Shown here: one piece after another, positions 49,437 to 59,960 of the stretch | How the letters are laid out: each line of letters begins with the position of its first letter | How positions within the stretch are numbered: position 1 is the first letter of the stretch | NCBI GenBank assembly: GCA_022496185.1 | Contig: WTXG01000069.1 | Location: 1-64,000 of the forward strand | DNA from: Multifurca ochricompacta | Taxonomy: Eukaryota; Basidiomycota; Agaricomycetes; Russulales; Russulaceae | DNA: 64,000 nt | Direction of reading: 5' to 3' | Notes under the pieces: generated by a model | Told to the model about the DNA's origin: nothing | The model's input: the letters and a program-made list of their open reading frames with translations, nothing else | Database searches by the model: none | Position numbers and translations under genes: made by a program

Positions 49437-50620
49437 CTAAGTGGCACCAGTGGAAGGAGGAGCAGCGGCCAAAGGAACAGAAGGCTTGGGCTTCCACTGA
49501 CGCACCTGGCACATGTGCCTAAAAGCATACAGGGTCCGCCGATACAATAGGTGATTGAGGACAGCACCAGTTGGGTCCTCGAAGGCCAAAACAACCGATG
49601 AGTGTGAACCAGGAGGGTAGGAGGAGGGGGTGCACACCCAGGAAGGAAGATTGGTTACCTTGAGGCCCTGGTAGATGGGGTTGTCCTTGCTAAGCGCTTC
49701 ATGGCAGGACATGGGGGTGAAGGCCCCACTGCTCTCAGTGACCCCTGTGGGGAGGCCATTGACAGTCACACGGGACCACTTGACGTTGAGGCAGGAGGTG
49801 GTGGGCAGGGGCTGGGATGTTGCTGAGAGGAAAGAACCCAGAGACTGGGTGAGGAGGGGCTGAGCGTTGAGGAGGTTGGCCTCTGATATCAGGGCTGGCT
49901 GTGAGGACCAAGTTGGCCTTGGCAGTCCACCGCATGGGGGACAGCTGGACTTGGTGGCCAGCAGTGGTGAGAGCAGAGTTAAAGTGGGACACCACTACCA
50001 GAGGGGACTTCTTGAGAGCCTCTGCAGGGGTCCCACCAGCCTGGCGGGTGACAGAGATGACCACAGAAGGCCTTGCGGCCTTCCAAGTCACCTGGGCAAA
50101 GGAGGGGGCCAGGGAAGAGGGAGCGGGAGGAGGGGCATGAGGAGGAGGGGCAGGGGAGGGGGCAGGGGGCTTGGCCAGGGCAGAGGGTTTCTTGGCCAGG
50201 GCAGAGAGCTTTGCTGCAGGAGGGGGGCCTGGGAGGGGGGGGTGCTGGCCTGGGGCTAGCAGAGAGGGTGTCTACCTTGGTAGAGAGTACTGCAACCATT
50301 GCAGAGAGCTTGGCAAGTGTCTCAACTAGGGCCGGATCCTGTGTGGCAGTCACTAGGGGTGGAGCAGGGAGGGTGGGAGCAGGAAGGGGGCCTTGATGAT
50401 GAAGAAGGCCAAGATGCTACCAGAAGTCCTCCAGCCGGATAAGCTGGGCAACTGTCTGGCCATCACAGAGTTTGGTGAGGAGGAAGAGGCAAATATTGCG
50501 GGAGAGGCGATTGATGAACTGTTGCGAGTCATCAGGGTACTGGTTATCAATCTCAACTGCAGCATTGTACACATCTGCTACAGCATGGGAAAGGTCAGCA
50601 GAGACAGCAGCAAGCTCCAA
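49437..50620 (-). pseudogene. Degraded LINE ORF1 of the older element
   Basis: Minus-strand pieces in shifting frames: 50417-50620 (N-terminal helical region), 49979-50353 (proline/serine-rich linker and start of the C-terminal region), 49735-50091 (WTAKANLVLTASPDI) and 49437-49769 (VTVNGLPTGVT to the C-terminus). Order and motifs match the intact ORF1 next to it. A two-base loss near 49885 and other changes break the frame. Confidence 0.8.
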
Positions 50621-50691
50621 ATTTACCGGAGGTGGGTTATAGGGGGCAGCATGAATATGGTGGGACCAGACATGGTGCTTGGTACTGTTCG

Positions 50692-51114
50692 TTTGCTTGA
50701 CTGGTGGATCTTGTGATCATCGGTGTACTCGCAGAACGGATCCAATCCACAGTGGGTGCGCGGCAAAGTGTGTTCCCAAAAGGAGGGGGCAGGGTGTGCC
50801 GTGCTTGTACTTGCAAATACACTACTTGCTGGTTTCATTTGACCTTGCACTTGTCGTCATTATGAAGTTATTTAGCACACAAAGATAAAGAGAAAAAACT
50901 AGATTGCTGGCTCATAGGCTCTACTACAAGCATTGTAGGTACCTTTATATTTTTGTTGAGAGTCCAGAGTGGTGTAGTAAGAAGCAAGCCATAGAGAGTG
51001 AATTTGGATAAAAGAAAGACAAGTGAGATGAAGAGGCAATAAAGACAGAGAAGTGATGACGGGCTCAAACGTGCATTCCAGGAGTCGCTACCACAGCTCG
51101 CAATTCACAAGCAT
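50692..51114 (-). repeat. Dispersed repeat R, copy R2 (first part)
   Basis: Matches R1 from 42690: GATCATCGGTGTACTCGCAGAACGGATCC, then GTGCGCGGCAAAGTGTG, then CTACTACAAGCATTGTAGG. The second part is at 52628-53020, beyond the hAT element. It belongs to unit 2 of the CHAT duplication. Confidence 0.7.
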
Positions 51115-51122
51115 TCCAGGAG

Positions 51123-52619
51123 TAGTGATGTGCCTGGCCCGGCTCAGAGTAACTAAAAGCCAAAGCCCACAGCTCAGGCCACAGCTCTCAACCACAATTT
51201 TAGCATGTACAAGTGCAATAGCAATCGTTAAAATCAGTAGAAATCTGATCACAAAGTGGTTGATTTAGGTCACATGAACATGTTTATCACAGCACTTCAA
51301 ACTTTTTCTTCGATATAGCTTTGCAATATGTAACACACCAAGTCAGATTTGGATTAGCTGAACTGTAACTACTAGTCCTATGTTTTCTCTGCCAAAAGCC
51401 GCGGCTTGGGCCAAGCCGTTTGTGGCGGCTTTGGCTCAGCCCAGACATCAGGAAACCCAAAGCCGCCCCATCTACTTTACAGCCTCTTCTTCCTCCTCTC
51501 TGCTTCGCCTCCAGTCTCGGGACCCCAAGCAATTTAACAGTGACTTCATTCTTTTCCAACGATCTTTGCTTACTTTCCTTTCTTCCTTCCCAGGAACCTG
51601 CCTCACTCTTATGTGGGTCCCAGCTATGAAAGATTACCGCGCTGCGCTTGTCTCCGCGAAAGCGGCTGACCACTCCCGTGTGTCCACTCCCTCGGATGCA
51701 CTCGATGAGCGACCCTCCCCGGCCAAATGGAAGTCCCTCTCCCGCCTCCGCGCCTTTAGTAACTGGCGCAAGGAATGGCTTCGATCCCGGGCGGCCAACA
51801 CCCCCACCACCACTCATCCCGACCGCCGGGACAACCACGCCTACTCCCTCTCCATCTACCCCACCTATGACGCCCCCTCCGGGCATAACCACCCCCTCTG
51901 GTCTGCCGCGACTAAACCCCGGGGCGTAGACGAAAAACCTTACACCTGGCTTACCACATCCACAGCCATGCGCCTAGCCACAGGCCATGCTTTCATTGCC
52001 GAGTACACTGAGCGTTTCCACCCAAAAAAACCCCCCCTTGCACGCCTTTGTACCTGCGACGACTCCACCCCTGCCACCTTCCCCCACATCCTCCTGCACT
52101 GCCCCCTCTACTCTGTCAGTCGACACACTCTCCAGTTTCTCCCTGACTGGGCCCTGGAACAAGACCCCGTGCCATGGCACATCCTCTTCAATCGCAAGCC
52201 TTTCGTAGAAGACTTGCTCACTTTCATCCAGGACACGCGGGCCTTCACAAGGCCATTTCCATCAGAGCGACCTCGCGAACCGGATTGAACTTGAGCTGGG
52301 GATGTTGGGTGGTATAGGTACGTTCACCTTTATACCTCGTCCCCGCCTCTACCTCCCAACTTTTTTTCCCCATTTTCCATTTTCCTCTTTCCTTGCCGTT
52401 ACACACACACATTTCTCCACCACATTTCCCCCCTACCAAGGGGTTTCACTTTACTTCCAACCTGCACAAACAGTAGCTATTATGTACCGGTAATAGCCGC
52501 GCAATTTAGGCACGGCCTTGAAGCGCGAATAAAATCGATTCCAAAAAAAAAAACCCAAAGCCGCCTCAGGCCAAGCCAAAGCCACAGCTTTTGGGCCAAG
52601 CCGGGCCGGAACATCACTA
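51123..52619. mobile_element. hAT-type element, different family, containing a LINE
   Basis: Ends TAGTGATGTGCCTGGCCCGG (left) and the inverse of TAGTGATGTTCCGGCCCGG (right), flanked by the perfect 8-bp duplication TCCAGGAG (51115-51122, 52620-52627). TAGTGATG-type ends and 8-bp duplications are typical of hAT. Subterminal sequence repeats AAGCC and GGCTTGGCC motifs. Removing the inner LINE leaves about 400 bp, so it was a MITE-sized element without transposase. Confidence 0.85.
51468..52550 (+). mobile_element. 5'-truncated LINE (ORF2 C-terminal part)
   Basis: Flanked by a 15-bp target duplication AAACCCAAAGCCGCC (51453-51467 and 52551-52565, the second partly overlapping the tail). The coding part 51468-52288 ends ORF2: the tail of an RNase H domain (LTLMWVPA), a long linker, and a zinc-binding motif CTCD...H...C near residue 230 of the fragment, then TGA. 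A 3' untranslated region follows with GAAGCGCGAATAAAATCGATTCC and poly(A) at 52543-52550. RNase H after reverse transcriptase suggests a Tad/I-like clade. The 3' signature matches the ORF1-only elements, so this may be the autonomous partner family. Confidence 0.85.
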
Positions 52620-52627
52620 TCCAGGAG

Positions 52628-53020
52628 TCACCAGTCATTGCTTAACCATTCCAAGGGCCACTAGCATTCCAGGAGCCATCATCAAGGCTTAATTGCGGTA
52701 CGACGCCATAGGTCTATAGGTCTATTTAAACCTCTGTCTTTTTCTCAGTAGCACCCTTAGTCTCGAGCTCTCTGCTTCCTAGTGCTAGTTACTCAGGAAA
52801 TTACTATCTCTGTTCGTTGCCTTGTCCTGCATGCAAGTCAACTGTCTCACCACCGAACCCTCTTGCCATCGGAACACACAACCTCCTGTCCATCCAAGTC
52901 AACACAGGTAACAGCCGTTACAGGAAAGCTCACAATCCAAATGTTCTAATTCAGGGCTCATAATGAAAGAGGAGGCGAAGGTTTCATGCTCAATGCCTGT
53001 GTGTCAAGTCAAGGTAAGGG
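52628..53020 (-). repeat. Dispersed repeat R, copy R2 (second part)
   Basis: Contains CATTCCAGGAGTCACC repeats shared with the left flank of the hAT element (51085-51122) and, at 52940-53000, the block TTCTAATTCAGGGCTC... TTTCATGCTCAATGCC shared with R1, R3 and R4. Confidence 0.6.
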
Positions 53021-53194
53021 CTAAAAGATAGTCCATACTGTAGCTATCACAGTTTATGTGCATAACACCTGAAAATAGAACATATTTGTGCATAAGGTTG
53101 AAGGTGTTCTGATGATCCAATGGCCCTGGAAATTGGAAAACGAGGTAGCGACCCCGCGACAACTGAGAAGAGAGGGTGAGAAAGTCACCTTCCT

Positions 53195-54115
53195 CTCCCC
53201 ACCACTGACATCCCTAAAGTGGTAATCGTATCACACGGCTGTAATGTGTAATAATATTTATTTTAAACGGAAGTTATCATTGAATATTTATTTTAAAAAA
53301 GAAAGTTATCAACGAAATATCAGTTGGAATAAGTAATAATATTTATTTTAAAAAGGAAAAAAATCAACAAAATATCATTACAAATCAGTTGGAATAAGAT
53401 CAGATAAGGATTAGATAAGAACTTTAGTGTTCTCGCGCGTTCTCACTACTCTATGTCTAGTTATTGACTTTCATTGTGTATCATGTATTCTCATCAGAAT
53501 GTGTGGGTCTGGAATGTTATTGTCCATTGCATGGACAGGAGGAGGGAAAATGTTAAGCATTTTCACTATTAGGTTTTTTTATTTTTGAAATCAATTTTAT
53601 TTGCACTTCAGGACCTTGCCCAAATCATGCAGCTACTACCAGTACATAGTAACTACTGTTGTGAATATGAGAGAAGGATGGAAACCACCATGTGCAAAAC
53701 CTCTTGGTAGAGGGAAACAAGAGAGACAGTGTGTAATAGAGGAGTGGAGAGGGGAAGAGAGCCTGTGTGTTGGAGAAGAAAGGTGAACTTACCCATACTA
53801 CACAATGTCACCAACTCAGACTTAATCCAGATCGCAAGGTCATCTCACCAAAGGAGGCCTTTTGAAGGCCCGCGTGTCCTGGATGAAGGTGAGGGGGTGA
53901 GGTCGTCGCATGAGCAGAACCGGTATTAGGTTGAAAGTTGAAAACGTTGCCTACATGTCACATGACATTGATTTGTAATGATGTTTTGTTGATCAACAAT
54001 AACCTTCCTTTTTAAATAAATATTTAACGATAACTTCCTTTTAAAATAAATATTATTACAAATCACAGTTGTGTAATAAGATTACCACTTTAGGGATGTC
54101 AGCGGTAGGGTGAGC
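53195..54115. mobile_element. Inverted-repeat (MITE-like) element
   Basis: Left end 53205-53300 and right end 54010-54105 are inverse copies over about 90 bp (CTGACATCCCTAAAGTGGTAATC, then TAATAATATTTATTTTAAA). Exact ends and target duplication are uncertain; GGTGAGAA occurs on both sides (53176-53183 and 54119-54126) but at unequal distance. The interior includes a truncated LINE tail. No coding capacity. Confidence 0.6.
53572..53760 (-). mobile_element. Truncated LINE 3' end inside the inverted-repeat element
   Basis: Tail seen as TTTTTTTATTTTTGAAATCAATTTTATTTGCACTTC at 53574, then the GCAGCTACTACCAGTACATAGTAACTACTG block matching 47690-47720. It is more diverged than the others; the 5' boundary is not clear. 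Confidence 0.6.
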
Positions 54116-54149
54116 CAGGGTGAGAAGAGGCCATGCCTCCGCCCATTCT

Positions 54150-54600
54150 GGCCCATCTTGCCTTCTCGCTCGTCTCGCTCGTTCAACCAGTCACCCTTGT
54201 CTCTACAGTTACTCTTGTATCGTCAATTGTGATACCACTCAAGGTAGTATCGAAGGATGGGGGCTGTCGTGCGGCATCAACCAATTCTTGTTGACTTTTC
54301 ATCTCCCTTTTCATCTTCACACCCATGAAGCGGGTCCTTCCTTATACCACTACACCTTTGCATAATAAACCTGGAATTGGCTCGTCTCATACTTGACCTC
54401 ATTTATTTTAAGACGAGTATGTTATCTATGAAATGCCAGCTTTGTCTCACCTCTTTGTCTCGTTGCGTGCCACAACCTTCGAAGGTAGCGAACGGTCTAC
54501 CCAGTTTCAAGAATTTGTCTCTGTTGTCATCGACACCGAACCCTTCTTCTCTCTACTTTTCTCTCCTGGACAGTATCCTAAATACAATTTTCAAAAGTCA
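54150..54600. repeat. Long repeat, inverse copy at 63.6-64.0 kb
   Basis: About 54210-54560 matches the reverse complement of 63615-64000, including AAACCTGGAATTGGCT, GACGAGTATGTTATCTATGAAATG and TCGAAGGTAGCGAACGGTCTA. The partner runs into the window end. Non-coding. Confidence 0.7.
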
Positions 54601-54984
54601 GAGTTGAATTAACAACGATCAAAAAGTTAGTGCGTGCTCCGTCATGTTCTGCCTTATTTAGGCACGCGAACGGTGTTCCAGCCATCTCTTATCACCATCA
54701 CCATCATCACTGCATTCATCGTCATTCATCTGCAAGCTTGCTCTATCATCAAACATCAGCACACAGTTATCAGAAAGCCCGGAGATCCTCTTTAAATTCC
54801 TATGAAACGGGGTCACATATTATAGAAGGACTTCGAGTCTCCACCAACCAAGACAGAATAAACACCGATATCACATCGAACGACACCCGAAGCCCAATTT
54901 CCGTCGTGTCGACCAGACAAAAAAATGAAAGTTTTCGTCGAACTCGAGCGAGCGAGTAAAAAAAGTGATCTATGCCTTACCTCG

Positions 54985-56200
54985 CAGCCTCCATAACAGA
55001 ACTTCTAGTGTCAAGTTATTACGCATCGCTGTGATCACCAAATCGTTCTGATCCTCACCCCACATCAAGGCTGAGTTCAGTTGAATGGCGAACCAGTCCA
55101 GAATTTAGATTCGGATCCTCCTCCCTCCCCACAACATTAATTCTTCTTGGGGGACGATCAAGTTTGGATCTCGGAGGTCACCACCATGTACAAATCCTTT
55201 CGTTATGGAATTCATTTCATCCACAAGTCCCTTCAAGTCCTTTGAACACCCCGGGAGGTACTACTCAGATGCATAATTTTGCTGGTCAGATGGTTCAAAC
55301 TCTATCAACCCCATCACTATGACAAGCCACCCCACCGTGAACAACATACCCTGTCACTCTAGGTACGTGTCTGGCAAGCAGAGTCGTTGCATAAACTTTA
55401 CAAAAATCCGGTCTTTGTTTTCACTTGTGGTCGCAAGATAGATGAAACAATTTCGCCAGTATCGACATTTTCTGGGCTTGATAAGCCCTCGAAGCAAATT
55501 TTCCCAGGAGGAGGATGAGCAGAAGCCTCGTCTACATATGGAAAATTGCCTCGGCAGGCGGTTGGCCATGAAGATTTCCGTGTCTTTGTTTATTCGAAGG
55601 ATGTAAGCAGCCTGAAATGCCCTCATCAGAGCGTGTCTGGCCCATTCGTTCCCTCTCGATTGCTGTAGGAAGAAGAGGCGTGTCACTTTTATAAATGACA
55701 GTGCATAAAATCCAATATGTGCTCCAGCAAGTGTGTAGATCACTCAACATTGCAGTCAAATTGCCCATAGGGACTTTGATACTCACTTACCTACCACTAC
55801 CCAGAACAGGGAACAGGAAACGTCGTTGCGAGTCTCACGAGGTATTCAAATCGAGACACTGGGTGTAATAAGCTGCCATTTCCCCCCAAGCCATCACAAC
55901 CGGTGATCCCCTAACTCGTTCTTAACTTCAATTATAACCTCTACTGTGTTCGCTGGCCAATGGCGTTGGGGCTGTCTGGTGAGCGGCCTTGGAAGGTCAT
56001 GTTGTCTTTGGTTTTCTTGTTCTTGAGAATGATATTCCCAAATTCCGTTGAGCAAGCTCCAGGCTATCCTCGCGCGCTCCTTTTCTTGGTCATGGTAGTC
56101 ACTCATTGCACGGGCGCACGGAGGAAGTTTAGCGATGGCCGCTCCGAAACTGGGCTTATCTGTGGGCATTGGACTGATCAAATGCTGGAAGCATTAGACC
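54985..56200 (-). pseudogene. Relic of a Crinkler-type kinase
   Basis: Minus-strand pieces in family order: IIEVKNELG (about 55915-55945), WARHALMRAFQAA and IFVKF (ATP-lysine region, 55354-55743), then VHGGDLRDPNLIV (about 55150-55190, catalytic-loop type) and an ILDW piece standing in the DFG place, near 55090-55120. Several stops and frame changes separate them. The same blocks occur in the gene at 8856-10975 (EEVKNEIG, IVVKF, FGDLRTPNLL, LIDFDW). No start or splice model can be drawn. Confidence 0.65.
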
Positions 56201-56339
56201 TACGATATGCGAGTGAAATAGGAGGAAGGCGTGCCTCAGTTTCAAGGGGGTCGTTGGCAATACGTTCTTCGGGATTGTTCTAAGCGTGCGCAGCCTGTTA
56301 TAATGTACCGAGTGTGGTCTCCTCAGCGCTAACTGAATC

Positions 56340-57249
56340 GTTTGTAGGATTTACTGTCCATCTAGTCTGGGTCCCACAAATACGCGATTCTAAGGCTCAG
56401 AGGTAACGCACGCAAACAAGTTCTCCATGAAATTTAAAACACACACACACACACCCCTTTTCGAGGCTGCGCGAGGTATTCATTCACTGCAGCATACTGC
56501 TGAGAGGTTTGCACGCAAACGTGCTTTTAAAAAAACTGGGCTATCGACTGGTACGCCGACCGATGAAGACGACTGCCGTGACTACACCCTTCATCAGCAC
56601 CCCACACTCTCACCGACCCACCTGACGGCCGCAATCACCCAGAGGATGGAGGAAAAAACAACTCTATTCTCGCCACACCACCTCCACTGCTCTCAGGTGG
56701 GTCACGCCCTCGCATGCCCCTCGTATGGGTAAGCGACTACATCCAACAATTCAGGACATCCCCCCGGGCTCACGTGACGCCCTTTCCATGACTGTATTCG
56801 TCACGCCCCGCGGTCAGGCGAAACCACCTTTCATAAACACTTTCATGGTCAAGCCCATGATCTCTTAGCATTTTTACAGCGTACGTGCGCAACCTTCAAG
56901 CCAGTGTACCAATCAAGACGACAGAGGTCCATAATTCCATGTATTACATGCGTTCTAACTTTATAGTGACATTGTCGTCAAACAACTCATTACCCCTTGT
57001 ATTTTGACGTTCTACATGTATAGTGACTTGACTTAAACTATCTTTTGTTGGCTCATTTCAATGTATTACTGGGGTGCCTAAAGTATACGTAGCTGCACTC
57101 GGAATATGGTCTCCTTCCTTGGTTTTTACATTTACGCGTAGCTCCTATGCCGTGGAACGGTTATGAGAAATAGTAGTAGTTGTGATATAGATAGAATATA
57201 CAGCCAATTGTATCGTAAGAACGTGCTCAACCATCGAACCCATATTCAT
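56340..57249. other. Intergenic, no gene seen
   Basis: Contains an (AC)n tract at 56438-56453. Open frames are short and unremarkable. Confidence 0.45.
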
Positions 57250-58703
57250 CTATAGTTTGCTCGGCTCCCACCTTGCGAAACGTGCATGACCCCCACCAAT
57301 CACAACTGGTACATTTATTATAATCCTTTCAGTCGTTGGGTGGCAAAAAAAAATAAACACGGCCCACCTTCCCGGTTCTTGTATTCCTCACCTCAAAAGC
57401 GACCTCAATTACTCCACCAGGCCCAGAACCGACATCCCACGCGCTCGTCTCCAATCCATCTCCTGGTGTGACTGGAGCAGTAAATCGAACGTTCAGATAC
57501 TGCAACGACGATGGACGTCCATATCCGACTGTGCGTATAAGAGCCCGTGCCGCGAACCCAAGCGTCGAAAGACCATGCAAGATCACGCCGCCACCACTCG
57601 AACTCGCATTCGGATCTTTTTATCATGCCATACAAACTCGTTTCAGTCTTTTTTTTGTTTTGTTTTCTGGGAGGTAAAGAAAAAACCGTACCGACGTGCA
57701 GTGGGTTATAATCACCAGAGAGACGATACATAAGTGCTTGATGCGCATTGGTACGGTCCGCCACTACCCAGTTCGGTGCACGGTCTCGAGGGATGGGTTT
57801 TGCCTCGGGTAATGAAACTACGCTGCGCGTATATCGCTGACCGGTGATCTTGCCAGTAAGGTTGAACATCGCAGTCTTTCACCGAAAATGTCAGAGGAGA
57901 TCAGCACAAGAAAAGGCTGAAGGCTTACAGTTAGTCGAGCATAAGGGGTCTCTTCTGGGTCGACAAGGATGAATTCGTTCTCAAGGATCACGCCAGACTC
58001 TATGGGTTTCCGATGAGCTCCTCCCAGAAAAACAGGTGAGATTGAGATGAACGTACTATTCTCGCGGATTGAAATCAATCGCTTTTTCAAGAGCCATCCA
58101 GGCCCACTGACAAGTGGAGAGGCTTCAGGATCTCTATGGACTGGGTTGCATGTACCAGGTGGCTCGGGTCAAAGTAAGGTAAACCTTTGATGGCATTCGT
58201 CCTATTAATGGTATTTGTGAATTCCGTGACACTGTCATCTTTCCCTGCCAAGTCGAACGTGAGCAAACTTGTGGGATTGACAGGTGCAAATTCGAAACAC
58301 GCCTTTGAGGAAAAGGACAACAGGAAACGTTGGAAAGGCAGCGAAAGATGGATCTGAGAGAGCGGGATGATACGTCAAGCATATATATAAGTGACGAGAT
58401 ATTAGTCACATACGGAGCTCTAGATAAGGAGATCGCTCCGCCGTCAGACCGAAATGGATGTTACAGGGCGGAAACGCTGACGTACCGTTTACGAACTGCT
58501 GTTCAGCAGGGGTAGCGCCGATTCCGAGAGCATAGGCTAGAAGATCGCGTCTATTCCAGCTCACCTACACGTGTAGCGACATGGCCATCATTACGAGGTT
58601 ACAGTAGCAGAACTGAAATACTCACGGGGTCTGCACCATACTCACGACCAACGATACGTTGGAGCGTATGACTGGAAACGGTGGTCATGCTATCAGAGGA
58701 CAT
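57250..58703 (-). CDS. MaoC-like enoyl-CoA hydratase 2, probably peroxisomal, with frameshifts
   Basis: Minus strand, starting ATG at 58703. Recognisable exons run from there through about 57950, 57710-57880 and 57365-57625, with a likely last exon 57250-57305. An N-terminal hot-dog half (SFAAFPTFPVVL, DPSHLVHATQSIEIL) is followed by the catalytic half with the hydratase-2 motif SGDYNPLHVDP (Asp and His) and GGVILHGLSTLGF. This is the layout of the hydratase-2 part of peroxisomal Fox2, acting on (3R)-hydroxyacyl-CoA in beta-oxidation. The candidate last exon ends in SKL, a PTS1 peroxisomal signal, but needs one extra G at the donor. Other losses sit near 58116 (one base) and 58302 (two bases). 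Without the last exon the protein would end at 57329. Confidence 0.78.
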
Positions 58704-58709
58704 TGTTGT

Positions 58710-59319
58710 TTATTTTTTTGATGAGAAAAAAGACGATAAAGGTGTGATACGGTCCATGACAAGGCTCATGACGAGGGTTTAAATAAGGGCTACCTGCCAA
58801 TGCAGTACTCTGGAACGGAGCGGGCGCGGATGAACATCAAACGGACGGACCCCGATATCGGTCGGTCGGAACTACATTCCACGTGCACAAGTAGTTTCAC
58901 GTTACAGTCACGTTACAGTCACGTTACGGCAGGTAAGCATGTAACGTCCCCCCCCCCCCCACCCCTCACCCTCACTCACCGAGAAGTGTTGCTGAACCCC
59001 TTTGGCTTGTGCATCACAAGCTGTGAGTCGATTGCTCGCCCTCGAATCCGATTTGACATTGACACACGCCTCGCTGTGGGTGACAAAGGGGCTACTATTT
59101 CGTTTCTATAATGCTCGGTCCGTGTCACTTTTCGTTTCGAATTACCCTGGCCCCCAGGGTCTTCTGGTGCAGTGGAGAAAAGCAAGCTGAGAGCGCTCGC
59201 TGACTCTGACCCCAACACCCTATAGTTACACATGTGTATCCTGCCCTGCATATTCTGTATTGCGAATCTCCATGCTCGCCAACTCGCAGGAGCAGTTCAC
59301 AATTCATCTCTTACCGAGA
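58710..59319. other. Upstream region of the hydratase gene
   Basis: Holds three short tandem copies of CACGTTACAGT at 58897-58925 and a C run at 58948-58960. No gene. Confidence 0.5.
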
Positions 59320-59960
59320 TTGAGGCCTGTCGCAACCTGGATCTTTGAATTCTGTGGTGACCTCTGTAAGGATGGCTCGGGCGTTGAGCATGAAACCTTC
59401 AGCTATCACCAATTCCTGGTCGAACTCACTTCTCTCTTTCATTACAAACCCTGAATTAGAACATTTTTGATTTAGTTACTATACTACAAAGCAATTAATG
59501 CAAGATGCGTCTCCAATTACATTTGTTCCAGGCCGCCTGCCCGTCCATTCCTTAAAAATCAGTTTCATTACCTCTCCGTTACCTCTCTCGCCGCCTTTAT
59601 TGCCTCACTTGCCTCCTTTCATCCTCTTCTGCGTCATAACCAGGTCTCTCTACAAGTATATAAGCTACATATAAATGCTTTGTAGTAGACCAGCCAGTGA
59701 GCCAACAGAAGCAGAAATGCAGAAATCAAATGCCATGCCTCTCTTTTATCTTTGTGTGAAGAATTTCTTGATGACATCGAGCGCAAGGTCAAACGGAACC
59801 AGAAAACAGGTATTCGCAAAGTTCAAGCAGGATACACCCTCTTCGAAGTCTTAGATATCTTGAGGCTCCCTCTTCTTTCTTCCATCTCCCTTGCCTCTCC
59901 TTTGGTGGAACATTTGCTCGCACGCCTCGCACGAAACCGCGGATCGGATTCGTACACCGC
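59320..59960 (+). repeat. Dispersed repeat R, copy R3 (inverted relative to R1)
   Basis: Reverse-complement match to R1: GTAAGGATGGCTCGGGCGTTGAGCATG (59366-59392), CCCTGAATTAGAAC, then CTTTGTAGTAGACCAGCCAGTGAGCC and GATGACATCGAGCGCAAGGTCAAACGG (59770-59800). Non-coding. Confidence 0.7.

Larger units (their letters stand above)
47548..50680 (-). mobile_element. Older ORF1-only LINE insertion (outer, interrupted)
   Basis: Consists of 47548-47623 plus 49343-50680, with the younger LINE between. On the minus strand: degraded ORF1 (about 50620-49437), a 3' untranslated region of about 170 bp, then a poly(A) tail seen as T14 at 47548-47561. Target duplications GGTACCGTCCG (47537-47547) and GGTACTGTTCG (50681-50691) flank it and differ by two C-to-T changes; the empty-site sequence is found in unit 1 near 42688. 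There is no ORF2. Confidence 0.75.
43971..53020 (-). repeat. Tandem duplication, unit 2, expanded by nested insertions
   Basis: Unit 2 pieces in order: 43971-47547, then after the LINE block 50692-51114, then after the third hAT element 52628-53020. The join 47547/50692 corresponds to about 42690 in unit 1, which is uninterrupted and serves as the empty site. Homology to unit 1 fades after about 52990. Confidence 0.75.

Noticed and set aside
51380..51467. Start of the 302-codon LINE frame at 51380
   Set aside because: These codons lie in the hAT element before the target duplication; the frame is open by chance and the LINE starts at 51468.
39118..53020. Gasdermin-like or other CHAT substrate next to the proteases
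   Set aside because: All sequence between and around the two CHAT genes is repeat or LINE; no small membrane-active protein was found.
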